This document shows positions 1 through 6,887 of a stretch of 33,348 nucleotides of DNA, piece after piece (position 1 is the first letter of the stretch; each line of letters starts with the position of its first letter). This DNA is from a virus: positions 1-33,348 of the IMG/VR virus record IMGVR_UViG_3300025137_000143, one strand, 5' to 3'. The notes under the pieces were generated by a model. The model saw only the letters and a program-made list of their open reading frames with translations. It was not told the DNA's origin and made no database searches. Both the position numbers and the translations under genes were made by a program.

Positions 1-99
1 TAGAGCGTCTTCTTGTTTGCCCCCTGCACCTTCAGCGCCGTCACCTTTCAGAAACTTTGGTCTACTATCCGCGGAAGTAGATTTTCCCCATAGTCCCAT
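1..99 (-). CDS. Conserved marine T4-like phage virion-associated protein, N-terminal fragment
   Basis: Only the first 33 codons are inside the window; the gene runs off the left edge. The product begins MGLWGKSTSADSRPKF and is then rich in Gly, Ala and Asp. From memory, this opening (small aromatic/Gly start followed by SRPKFL) resembles a conserved structural protein of cyanophages and pelagiphages of unknown role. The start is supported by a strong ribosome binding site, AAGGAG, 7 nt upstream. A consensus T4-type late promoter lies about 40 nt upstream, inside the end of the preceding phosphatase gene, so late expression as a virion component is likely. No enzymatic motif is visible in the fragment. 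Confidence 0.6.
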   Translation of the reverse strand, partial: MGLWGKSTSADSRPKFLKGDGAEGAGGKQEDAL

Positions 100-138
100 G
101 TTAATTCTCCTTAATTAAGTTTTTGTTATATAACATTA

Positions 139-729
139 CTATTTATAACCTATTTTCTTTAAGTCGGCAATAGCTTGACTTGCTGACTTATATTTGATTG
201 GAATACCTTTATTAGCTTTCCATTCTTTCACATTCTTACCATAATCATCAATTAATACATTACCATTTGCATAGACCCTTTTCTCTGCTCTACGCACCAA
301 ATGTATTCTACTATTATCAGTTAGTTTAAGATTTCTTTGCAGCCATAACATTTTACCCTTACGACTATTTTTATCGTATGGTGTATAGGCAGAAAGTATA
401 TGTGGATTAAATTTTCTTATAAAGAACCAAAGTTTTTGCCCATCTCTAGTCCAAGTCAATGCAGGCCAGAACATAGGATAATTTTGTATAGGTTGCCATT
501 TGGGTGCTGTGTTTGGTGCCTTTGACCAATCATCAACATCTGAATAACCTGCCGTTTGCATAGGCCCAGGCATACTTGGATCTTTAGACTTTAACTTAAA
601 CATATTTGCTATGCCTTGTTTAAAGTCACAAAGAACACCGTCCATGTCACAGTATATAGTTGGGAGACTATCTGCTTCTTGGACTAATGTTATTCCTCGA
701 ATAGTCTCCGCAAAAGCGGAGTATTTCAT
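139..729 (-). CDS. HAD-superfamily phosphatase (5'-nucleotidase / polynucleotide phosphatase-like)
   Basis: A 196-residue protein with the HAD nucleophile motif CDMDGVLCDF at residues 27-36 (Asp28 and Asp30), a motif II-like ILSAYTP in mid-protein, and a late motif with paired Asp in VLIDDYGKN. This order fits small 5'(3')-deoxyribonucleotidase-like or polynucleotide 3'-phosphatase-like HAD enzymes. The substrate cannot be told from sequence. The first 18 residues precede the catalytic domain and end in a hydrophobic-x-Glu step (LVQE), like a cleavable capsid-targeting leader. The start codon overlaps the upstream gene's stop by one base (TAATG), so translation is probably coupled. The last codons double as a late promoter for the next gene. 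Ligase-like and kinase genes lie in the same block. Confidence 0.75.
   Translation of the reverse strand: MKYSAFAETIRGITLVQEADSLPTIYCDMDGVLCDFKQGIANMFKLKSKDPSMPGPMQTAGYSDVDDWSKAPNTAPKWQPIQNYPMFWPALTWTRDGQKLWFFIRKFNPHILSAYTPYDKNSRKGKMLWLQRNLKLTDNSRIHLVRRAEKRVYANGNVLIDDYGKNVKEWKANKGIPIKYKSASQAIADLKKIGYK
140..147 (-). promoter_or_regulatory. Late promoter TATAAATA overlapping the HAD gene stop
   Basis: A perfect late box whose bases also encode the last two residues and stop of the HAD phosphatase gene. It would give the left-edge virion gene a leader of about 35 nt containing AAGGAG. Confidence 0.72.
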
Positions 730-1445
730 TAATCTACTGCTTTACTGATTGCTTTTCTTCTTTTGTGTAGAAACTTATCGCTATCATCAACATCGCCATC
801 GTTATCAATGTCTTTGTCTTTTCTATCTTTAAATTTTTTCTTTACTGCTTTAGGTTGAACTGCGTCCATACCTTCACCATCATCAGATTTGTCATTTTTA
901 TTTGTTTCGTTATAATACATACTTTTGATAGTGTCAACTAAAGATTTAATTTTACCTTGTTTTGCTGCTTCAATTTCAGCATTTAAATCTTCACCATGTA
1001 CTTTTACAGCACCTTTGTCTTTTGATTCATCATCATCATGACCTGGTTTGTGTTTAGACTTAATTGGTTTGATTAGTGCTGGGGCAATCTCGTTCTTTGT
1101 TTTCACATCAAACTTCTTACCAGATACAACAAAAGTTTTTTCACCTTTGTCTTTTGCAGCTTGTAATGCTTTACCAAATGCATTTCCTTCTTCATCTTTA
1201 GGCTTTTTACCTTTTTCACTTTTAGAAATTGCAATTGCAGCTTGTTGTGCTGGGCTTACAGCCTCTTTATTTAATTCTTGTTGTTTTAGCTCAGCAGCTT
1301 GTACTGCCGCACTAGACGCCACTTCTGGTTTATTACCAACTAAGGCGTTTTGTTTATTTGTGATATCTGATATCACGCTGGCTAGTGATCCCTTCTCTGG
1401 CTCTCCAAAGTAAGTAGGATTCCAACCTAATGTTCTTTTTGTCAT
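729..1445 (-). CDS. Low-complexity head-associated protein with a C-terminal EF-hand-like calcium loop
   Basis: A 238-residue, Lys/Asp/Ala-rich, probably largely disordered protein. The N-terminus (TLGWNPTYFGEPEKGS) looks like a structured peptide; the middle is low complexity. Near the C-terminus, residues 212-223 form an excellent EF-hand/dockerin-type loop with Asp at positions 1, 3, 5, 7, 9 and 12 and Gly at position 6. It is embedded in a basic segment (KDRKDKD before, KFLHKRRKAISKAV after). I recall this basic-EF-hand-basic tail on other marine T4-like phage proteins. Ribosome binding site AAGGGAG precedes the ATG. Position between late genes suggests a virion role, possibly calcium or DNA binding inside the head. 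No enzymatic function is suggested. Confidence 0.6.
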   Translation of the reverse strand: MTKRTLGWNPTYFGEPEKGSLASVISDITNKQNALVGNKPEVASSAAVQAAELKQQELNKEAVSPAQQAAIAISKSEKGKKPKDEEGNAFGKALQAAKDKGEKTFVVSGKKFDVKTKNEIAPALIKPIKSKHKPGHDDDESKDKGAVKVHGEDLNAEIEAAKQGKIKSLVDTIKSMYYNETNKNDKSDDGEGMDAVQPKAVKKKFKDRKDKDIDNDGDVDDSDKFLHKRRKAISKAVD

Positions 1446-1463
1446 TTTAGTCTCCCTTAAAAT

Positions 1464-2291
1464 TTATCTAAATTTTATCTTGCCTCTTTTGGGCACGATT
1501 TTTAATTTATATCTTACCATGTCCACAACTTCTGGTGGCATAAGATAATTCAACATATTAGCAATAGAATCTTTTTCTGCTCTACTACCGTTCATCATTT
1601 TTTCTATTCTGTCAACCACTTTAGGATCAACACTTTTGAAGTTACTTTTTTTTGCTTCTAATAATGTATCGTCAGCAAATAATTCTATATAAGGTAAAAA
1701 ATCTTCTGGTAATGATTTCCATTTCATTCCATGATACATAACCAATGCTGCTTTTGCACCCGTTGTTAAAACAGGTATATCTGCTTTTACAAGTTTTAAT
1801 AAGTTTTGTTTTGGAAATCTTTTCATCATTCCACGCAACTTCTTAAACTTTTCAGGATTGATACCAGTTTCTTTACCTTTCAAATCTTGATACTCTTTTC
1901 TTAGTCTTTCGATTTGTTTATCTGTAAATTCTTCTAAGTCTTCAACTTCTTCACCAATTCCTTTAATATCTTTTTTCAACTGTGCTGCTTTCTTATCTCT
2001 TTTTAGTCTATCAACTGCAACCTGCGAAGTTTCATCTTCTATATCTTTTGTCAACTGTTTCGCTTGTTTCTTATGCAATCCACTTGCCTTATTAAGACCT
2101 TTAATAATATCTTTAACAGTATCTTTATCATCATCATCTAAAGCTTCAGATGTAGGTTCATCTTTTATCTTTTGTATCTGTTGCTTTAAAGCGTCAATCT
2201 TTTTGGCTTTGTCTAGCTTATCTTGTGCTTTGTCTACGTCCTCAGAATACATTTCATTTAGTATTTGTGACATTGGTTTATTATACTTCAT
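1464..2291 (-). CDS. Coiled-coil late protein of unknown function with capsid-targeting-like N-terminus
   Basis: A 275-residue, highly charged protein. Residues 17-135 are Lys/Asp/Glu/Gln-rich with heptad-like spacing, consistent with long helices or coiled coil. The second half (about 140-275) looks globular, with FPKQNLLKLVKADIPVLTTG and a basic C-terminus. The N-terminus MKYNKPMSQILNE contains L-N-E at 11-13, a match to the L/I-x-E cut rule of T4 prohead protease gp21. A perfect TATAAATA late promoter lies 17-24 bases upstream of the start codon, and a GGAG-type ribosome binding site precedes the ATG. I infer a late head-internal or scaffold-like protein. No family is recognised with confidence. 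Confidence 0.5.
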   Translation of the reverse strand: MKYNKPMSQILNEMYSEDVDKAQDKLDKAKKIDALKQQIQKIKDEPTSEALDDDDKDTVKDIIKGLNKASGLHKKQAKQLTKDIEDETSQVAVDRLKRDKKAAQLKKDIKGIGEEVEDLEEFTDKQIERLRKEYQDLKGKETGINPEKFKKLRGMMKRFPKQNLLKLVKADIPVLTTGAKAALVMYHGMKWKSLPEDFLPYIELFADDTLLEAKKSNFKSVDPKVVDRIEKMMNGSRAEKDSIANMLNYLMPPEVVDMVRYKLKIVPKRGKIKFR

Positions 2292-2307
2292 ATTTGTCTC
2301 CGTGTAC

Positions 2308-2315
2308 TATTTATA
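2308..2315 (-). promoter_or_regulatory. Late promoter TATAAATA for the 275-residue gene
   Basis: A perfect late box just after the stop of the FGDPNM-motif gene, 16 nt before the ATG. The leader has a CGGAG ribosome binding site. Confidence 0.75.
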
Positions 2316-2669
2316 CTAATCATCAACTTTGGCTCCAGCTCGCCATTGATAACATGACCAATAACCTGCTGTTGTCTTATCTTTTTTCTGATCACAATTA
2401 TGTCTGGCACGGAAACTCTTTCTCGCACCTGGGTCATCCCGATTAATACTCATGTTAGGATCACCAAAAGAAACCTTTACAATATTACCTTTTGCGTTCT
2501 TTACATAGACATAAAACTTTTTCGTGCCACCTCTTTTAGGGTCATTTAAAGTTACTTTTTTGCCTTGGTATTCTGCTTCCATGATTCCTTCTTCTTCATG
2601 TTCATATATCATACCCTCACATACTAAATCTATTTCTTCAACTTGTTTTAATGTTTTTATCTTGTCCAT
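2316..2669 (-). CDS. Conserved small phage protein with FGDPNM / SFRARHNCD / YWSC motifs
   Basis: A 117-residue protein. Its C-terminal 70 residues match a module I remember from many marine T4-like phages: beta-strands around KKFYVYVKN and GNIVKVSFGDPNMSI, then RDDPGARKSFRARHNCD and GYWSCYQW. The paired Cys and the His in RHNCD plus YWSC could bind a metal. The module also occurs as the C-terminus of larger virion proteins; its function is unknown to me. The first 18 residues resemble a leader ending in LVCE. Ribosome binding site AAGGGG precedes the start, which lies 2 nt after the upstream stop. It probably shares the late transcript of the genes above it. Confidence 0.6.
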   Translation of the reverse strand: MDKIKTLKQVEEIDLVCEGMIYEHEEEGIMEAEYQGKKVTLNDPKRGGTKKFYVYVKNAKGNIVKVSFGDPNMSINRDDPGARKSFRARHNCDQKKDKTTAGYWSCYQWRAGAKVDD

Positions 2670-2671
2670 TG

Positions 2672-4753
2672 TTAACCCCTTACCTTTGACGCTAAATCAG
2701 AATCCGCTTTACCCCAAGTACCACTTGATTTAGTGACAAATGAATTAACTCTAGCCATACCCCATTGTTGTGGAGTAGTTCCTGGTCTATGACCTGTTCT
2801 CCATGCAGCCATACCTCTGTTATAGACTTTCATCAATATACCATAAGGCATACCTGATTTGGTAGCTTTATTTTTTACACCTTCATTTTCAGATAACAAC
2901 TCATCAAACATTTCAGATACAGTACGATCTAGTTTAATTCTATAATCTGTACCATACTCATCTTTGTATTGTTCAATTGTTTCATCTAACTCTGACCATG
3001 ATTTAATATCTTTAATTTCTTGTTCTACGTCTTCACCAAATTTTTTCTTAAATGCCAAAGTATGTTTAGATGGTTTGGTTTCTCCACTAGCGTCACCAGG
3101 TGCTGGTTTATATGCTGCTGGATTATCATCATCCATCTTCGTACCTTTTTTAAAGTGTGTGTCTCTAGCTGATTTTGTAGATTTAGATTTTATACCAGAA
3201 TAATATTTTTTAGGTTGTGTACCATCTTTATCTTTAATGTCTGGATCTTGAGCTGCTTCACCTTGTGCTCTTTTTAATTGATCTGAGGTAGGTGCGCCCT
3301 TCTCACCTTTCTTTCGCATTTTTTCTCCACGCTTTCTTTTCATGTGAATATTATGCCAAAGACCTTTTTCTTCAATCGTATCTTCTTTGATAGGTTTTAC
3401 TGAGCCAGTTTTAAGTTTATTATAATTTTTCTTTAAAAAATTTTCTGCTTTCTTTTGATCAGTAGTTACTAATATTTCTTTTTCATCTTTATCTAAAACT
3501 CGATAATGCATTACTCTACGACCACGAACATCTTTCTTCATCATAGAAACATATGGCTTGATACCTTCTTCTACATCAACCTCTTCAAATTTTTGAAACT
3601 TACGATCACCAACTAACTTACCATAATCTCTTACTTGACCTGGTGTCTTAATGTTAAAAGTTCTCATAGTTTTAATTTGATCTGCTTGATCAGGTCCTTG
3701 TGACCAACTATCTACATTAGCAATCTTTGGTTGACCTGGTGTTTCAATAGGTAACTTTCTTTTCTTATCTTTCTTCTCATCTTTTTCAGTTTCATCTTGT
3801 TCATCTTCAACGCCTGTTTTCTGTGCGTCTTTAGCTGAATTGATTTCTTCTTCAAAAGATTTAAAAGATTTTAATTCGTTAGCATTCTTTTGTAATACTA
3901 GTTTTGTTTTATCAACATCTTCAACTTGTATTTCGCTGTCAATATTGTTTGCTGGTGTGATTTCATTTAACCATGCTTTTTCTACACCACCATCTTCCAT
4001 TTCGTATTGAATATAGTTTGGTCCACGTTTGATAATTTTACCAACATTTCCATTATTAATATTTTCAACCATATCACTCATATTGAATATTTCATTATTG
4101 TGATAGTTTTCTCTAATCATTCTCAATTCATCATCTTCTGGTGCCATTGCCTCGTTTACTCCCATACCTTTTTTTAAGTCTTTAAATAATTTCATAGCGT
4201 CCTTCTCCTTGGTGCCTGATATCAGTCCTTGTTTGAAACTTGTAAAGTCGTTTACAGAAGCAAAACCTCTCATCTTACTAGCGCTCATACCTTTTGCACC
4301 AGTAGCGTCTGCGTCTCGTTCTCCTGCACTTACAACATTTACAGTATCAAAGTTATAATCTGTACCATTATATTTTTTAATTAGCTTTTTAAATTCAGCA
4401 ACTCTATCACTACCTGCAATCATATAAACATCTGTATATTTTTTATCAAATCTATTTTTCAATATTTCCATGAATGTACGTTCAGTTCCAATAGCTGGTA
4501 GTATAGTTATGCCTCGTGGATATACTTTTTTTAAGTATGCCACTTTTTGTTTTACTGTCAAAGGATTTTTAACTTTATCCTGACTTGCACTCACATATAG
4601 CACAGGTAAGCCTTTAACCCTTTTTGCTATAGTAATAATTCTTTCTATAAGTTTTTGGTGTCCAATAGTAGGTGGATTCAATCTACCAAATGCAAAAACA
4701 ACAGGTTGTGATTTACCTGTATCTTTTTTTAATAATTCTTTAAACGTTTTCAT
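2672..4753 (-). CDS. Nucleotidyltransferase (HxGH type, NMNAT-like) fused to long virion-type C-terminal region
   Basis: A 693-residue multidomain protein. Residues 17-165 form a nucleotidyltransferase of the HxGH superfamily: FGRLNPPTIGH at 22-32 is the signature, and MSASKMR at 156-162 is the family's S-x-S-x-x-R motif. It is most like NMN or pantetheine-phosphate adenylyltransferases; the substrate is not determinable. After about residue 200 comes a long charged, low-complexity region, then small conserved blocks (GLWHNIHMKRKRGEKMRKKG, YKPAPGD..PSKHTLAFKKKFGE) and a C-terminal block with MPYGILMKVYNRGMAAWRTGHR. I recall these blocks from phage and giant-virus structural proteins. The N-terminus MKTFKELL closely resembles the T4 internal-protein capsid-targeting sequence (MKTYQEFI). 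It overlaps the upstream kinase gene by 4 nt. Probably packaged in the head. Confidence 0.75.
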   Translation of the reverse strand: MKTFKELLKKDTGKSQPVVFAFGRLNPPTIGHQKLIERIITIAKRVKGLPVLYVSASQDKVKNPLTVKQKVAYLKKVYPRGITILPAIGTERTFMEILKNRFDKKYTDVYMIAGSDRVAEFKKLIKKYNGTDYNFDTVNVVSAGERDADATGAKGMSASKMRGFASVNDFTSFKQGLISGTKEKDAMKLFKDLKKGMGVNEAMAPEDDELRMIRENYHNNEIFNMSDMVENINNGNVGKIIKRGPNYIQYEMEDGGVEKAWLNEITPANNIDSEIQVEDVDKTKLVLQKNANELKSFKSFEEEINSAKDAQKTGVEDEQDETEKDEKKDKKRKLPIETPGQPKIANVDSWSQGPDQADQIKTMRTFNIKTPGQVRDYGKLVGDRKFQKFEEVDVEEGIKPYVSMMKKDVRGRRVMHYRVLDKDEKEILVTTDQKKAENFLKKNYNKLKTGSVKPIKEDTIEEKGLWHNIHMKRKRGEKMRKKGEKGAPTSDQLKRAQGEAAQDPDIKDKDGTQPKKYYSGIKSKSTKSARDTHFKKGTKMDDDNPAAYKPAPGDASGETKPSKHTLAFKKKFGEDVEQEIKDIKSWSELDETIEQYKDEYGTDYRIKLDRTVSEMFDELLSENEGVKNKATKSGMPYGILMKVYNRGMAAWRTGHRPGTTPQQWGMARVNSFVTKSSGTWGKADSDLASKVRG

Positions 4754-5664
4754 TTGGTATCCTTATCTCTAAGTCTTGGTTCTCTACGATTAACTCCTGG
4801 GTCTTCGTTTCTAAGATTATCTGGATCATTGTTCATAGGATTGTTATCTTTGTGTCCTACGTCTAATCCTTTTACTACCTTATCACCCATAGCCCTACGT
4901 GCTTTATTTCTAGAAGAACGTCTTGCAATCTGTTCTGGATTTTTATGATATCTCTCATATTCCTGTGCATAGTTTCTTTCATTAAATGCTGATTGTTTTT
5001 TTTCTAATTCTTTTTTCATCCACAGTTTTGCTGTGTAATTTTTTATAGGTTTTTTAACTATTTTTCTAATCATTTTATATGCTTGATTTAACACATCATC
5101 AGTAGCATTATTATTATCAATGATATAAAAGTTTTTCATACCAAATAACATTTGTAATTTTCCAATACCTTTTTGCACTTGTGCATGACTTTTTTTAACA
5201 ATATAAGGATGTACTATTCTTTCTCTTTCTGCATTTCTTGCCATCGCAACTCTCAAACTTGTATTTACAAATATCATATGAGTATCATAACCTAATCTAT
5301 CTAACGCTGCTTTTGCAATAGCAGTTTTATCATAGTCTCTTGCTGTTGCGTCTAATACTAAACCCAATCTACCATCAATATATAATTCTAAACCTTTTGC
5401 TGTTGTAAGTTTTGCTTTTTTTCTTATTTTCATTCTTTTTTTAATTTCATCATCTGTGCCTTGAGTAAAATCCATACTCATATCTGCTTTTGTCAATGCT
5501 CTCTCAACAGCGTCATCACTATTAACATTCTTTAAACCAAGACCAGGAAATATTTTTTTATTTACATAAGTCTTACCAGAACCAGGACCACCTGCAAGAA
5601 AAAATGCCTTGAAGATACCTGGGTCATATAAACCTTCTCTTATAATAAATCTTTCTAGTTCCAT
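4750..5664 (-). CDS. P-loop kinase (polynucleotide kinase / zeta-toxin-like) with C-terminal HNH-like segment
   Basis: A 304-residue protein. FLAGGPGSGKT at 22-32 is a Walker A loop. LVLDATARDYDK (about 103-113) and the basic MARNAERERIVHP (141-153) fit the lid and Asp regions of PNK/zeta-type small-molecule or nucleic-acid kinases. The C-terminal 60 residues are separate in character: basic RRSSRNKARR (248-257), then DVGHKDNNPMNNDPDNLR (268-285), an HNH-endonuclease-like His-Asn pattern. Whether that segment is catalytic or only DNA binding is unclear. The N-terminus MELERFIIRE ends in I-R-E, a prohead-protease-like site. The start shares one base with the upstream stop; the end overlaps the next start. 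Neighbours suggest nucleic-acid end processing. Confidence 0.7.
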   Translation of the reverse strand: MELERFIIREGLYDPGIFKAFFLAGGPGSGKTYVNKKIFPGLGLKNVNSDDAVERALTKADMSMDFTQGTDDEIKKRMKIRKKAKLTTAKGLELYIDGRLGLVLDATARDYDKTAIAKAALDRLGYDTHMIFVNTSLRVAMARNAERERIVHPYIVKKSHAQVQKGIGKLQMLFGMKNFYIIDNNNATDDVLNQAYKMIRKIVKKPIKNYTAKLWMKKELEKKQSAFNERNYAQEYERYHKNPEQIARRSSRNKARRAMGDKVVKGLDVGHKDNNPMNNDPDNLRNEDPGVNRREPRLRDKDTK

Positions 5665-6887
5665 TAACCTTCCCAGTTTTTTGCAGCCGTAAAGTTTTGT
5701 AGAGAGAACTCCATTCTATCAACTAGCTTTACTGCTTTACCTTTCTTATCAACTGCAACATAACCCTCTGGGTTTGTTACTTGTAATCCATTTTCTGTTC
5801 TTTTAAAAGTACCTATACCTTTTGCTGAATTTAATTTATCAATCAATACTTTTTTTGCTGTCTGTAATGTTTTATATGTTGCCACAGCAAAGTAAACACT
5901 TTCTTTGTGGTTGTCAATAAATTTAAGACCATCATCTTGTATTGTTTTATACTTGTCTTTTGCTTTATCAGTTTTAACACTATCTATTTCTTTCTGTGTT
6001 CTTTCTTGATAAAACTCTCTAAACTTATTTGCTGTATCTTTTGTGCTAGGTAAATCAGTCGCTGCTCTAATAAAAGAGTTTAGATATGTTTTTAATTGTA
6101 CACCAACAGATAAAGTATTTGTTTGTGTTGACATTTTATTTAACATTTCTTTTGACTTACCTAAAGAACCATTAGCCATGTTTATTTGCTTTTGTAATTG
6201 TTGACTTTCACCTATTGTCATTAATGCATTACCTGATACATCTTTATATGTAGCGTCATCAAACCATACCTTTGGTGTTCTTCTTAATTTTGATACATTT
6301 GCTCCAAACTTTGCTTTTAGTTTTTCAAAACTTGTGCCTTTATATGTTGTATGAAAAATTATACCTAATTTACTAGTGTCTATCTTTGTACCAAAAGGAG
6401 TATTCTCTGGCACCATGTAAACTATTGTATTAGGTTGAAATGATATCATTGCTTCATTTTTACCTGAAGGGTCTTTGTATGTTGTTTTCTTTTTACCTTT
6501 ATTAGTAAACATTAAATCACCTTGTAATATTTCTTTCATACCAAGACCAGATAGATATGTTAAACACTCTCTTAAAATGTTTGCCACTTCACCTGTATGA
6601 TTTTTTCTTATATCTGCAATATTATAATTTATTTTTGGTGTTTTATTAAACACAGATTTTGTGCCTACAAAAAATTTACCATTTTCAGGACTAGGACCAG
6701 CAACTATAGCTGGAGCACCATCCCACTTTACAGAAACGTTTACACTTCTTTTAGAATTACCTGATAACATTTTACTTAACTCTTGAAGAAAAGCAATTGC
6801 GTTTTGACCACCTGCATAACCATTATTGATTATATCATCTTCTAGATGTTCTAGATGTGTATTCTTATCTTCGTTTAATAGTTCCAT
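5664..6887 (-). CDS. Putative DNA/RNA ligase-like adenylyltransferase
   Basis: A 407-residue protein with the order of motifs expected of covalent nucleotidyltransferases. VKWDGAPAIV at 53-62 holds a K-x-D-G motif I (Lys54). GDLMFT lies about 70 residues later where motif III is expected. PEGYVAV at 373-379 resembles motif IV (E-G-x-V), and KAVKLVDR at 384-391 resembles motif V. The insert between motifs III and IV is unusually long and helical. This family is common in marine T4-like phages but, to my knowledge, uncharacterised. The N-terminus MELLNE ends in L-N-E, a prohead-protease-like site. Adjacent kinase and HAD phosphatase genes would complete an end-repair set. Ligase activity is inferred from motifs only. 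Confidence 0.6.
   Translation of the reverse strand: MELLNEDKNTHLEHLEDDIINNGYAGGQNAIAFLQELSKMLSGNSKRSVNVSVKWDGAPAIVAGPSPENGKFFVGTKSVFNKTPKINYNIADIRKNHTGEVANILRECLTYLSGLGMKEILQGDLMFTNKGKKKTTYKDPSGKNEAMISFQPNTIVYMVPENTPFGTKIDTSKLGIIFHTTYKGTSFEKLKAKFGANVSKLRRTPKVWFDDATYKDVSGNALMTIGESQQLQKQINMANGSLGKSKEMLNKMSTQTNTLSVGVQLKTYLNSFIRAATDLPSTKDTANKFREFYQERTQKEIDSVKTDKAKDKYKTIQDDGLKFIDNHKESVYFAVATYKTLQTAKKVLIDKLNSAKGIGTFKRTENGLQVTNPEGYVAVDKKGKAVKLVDRMEFSLQNFTAAKNWEG

Noticed and set aside
1048-1413. 121-codon plus-strand ORF with hydrophobic, membrane-like translation
   Set aside because: It lies fully antisense to the EF-hand-tail gene, whose own frame has a good start and ribosome binding site; the hydrophobic look comes from reading Lys/Glu/Ala codons backwards.
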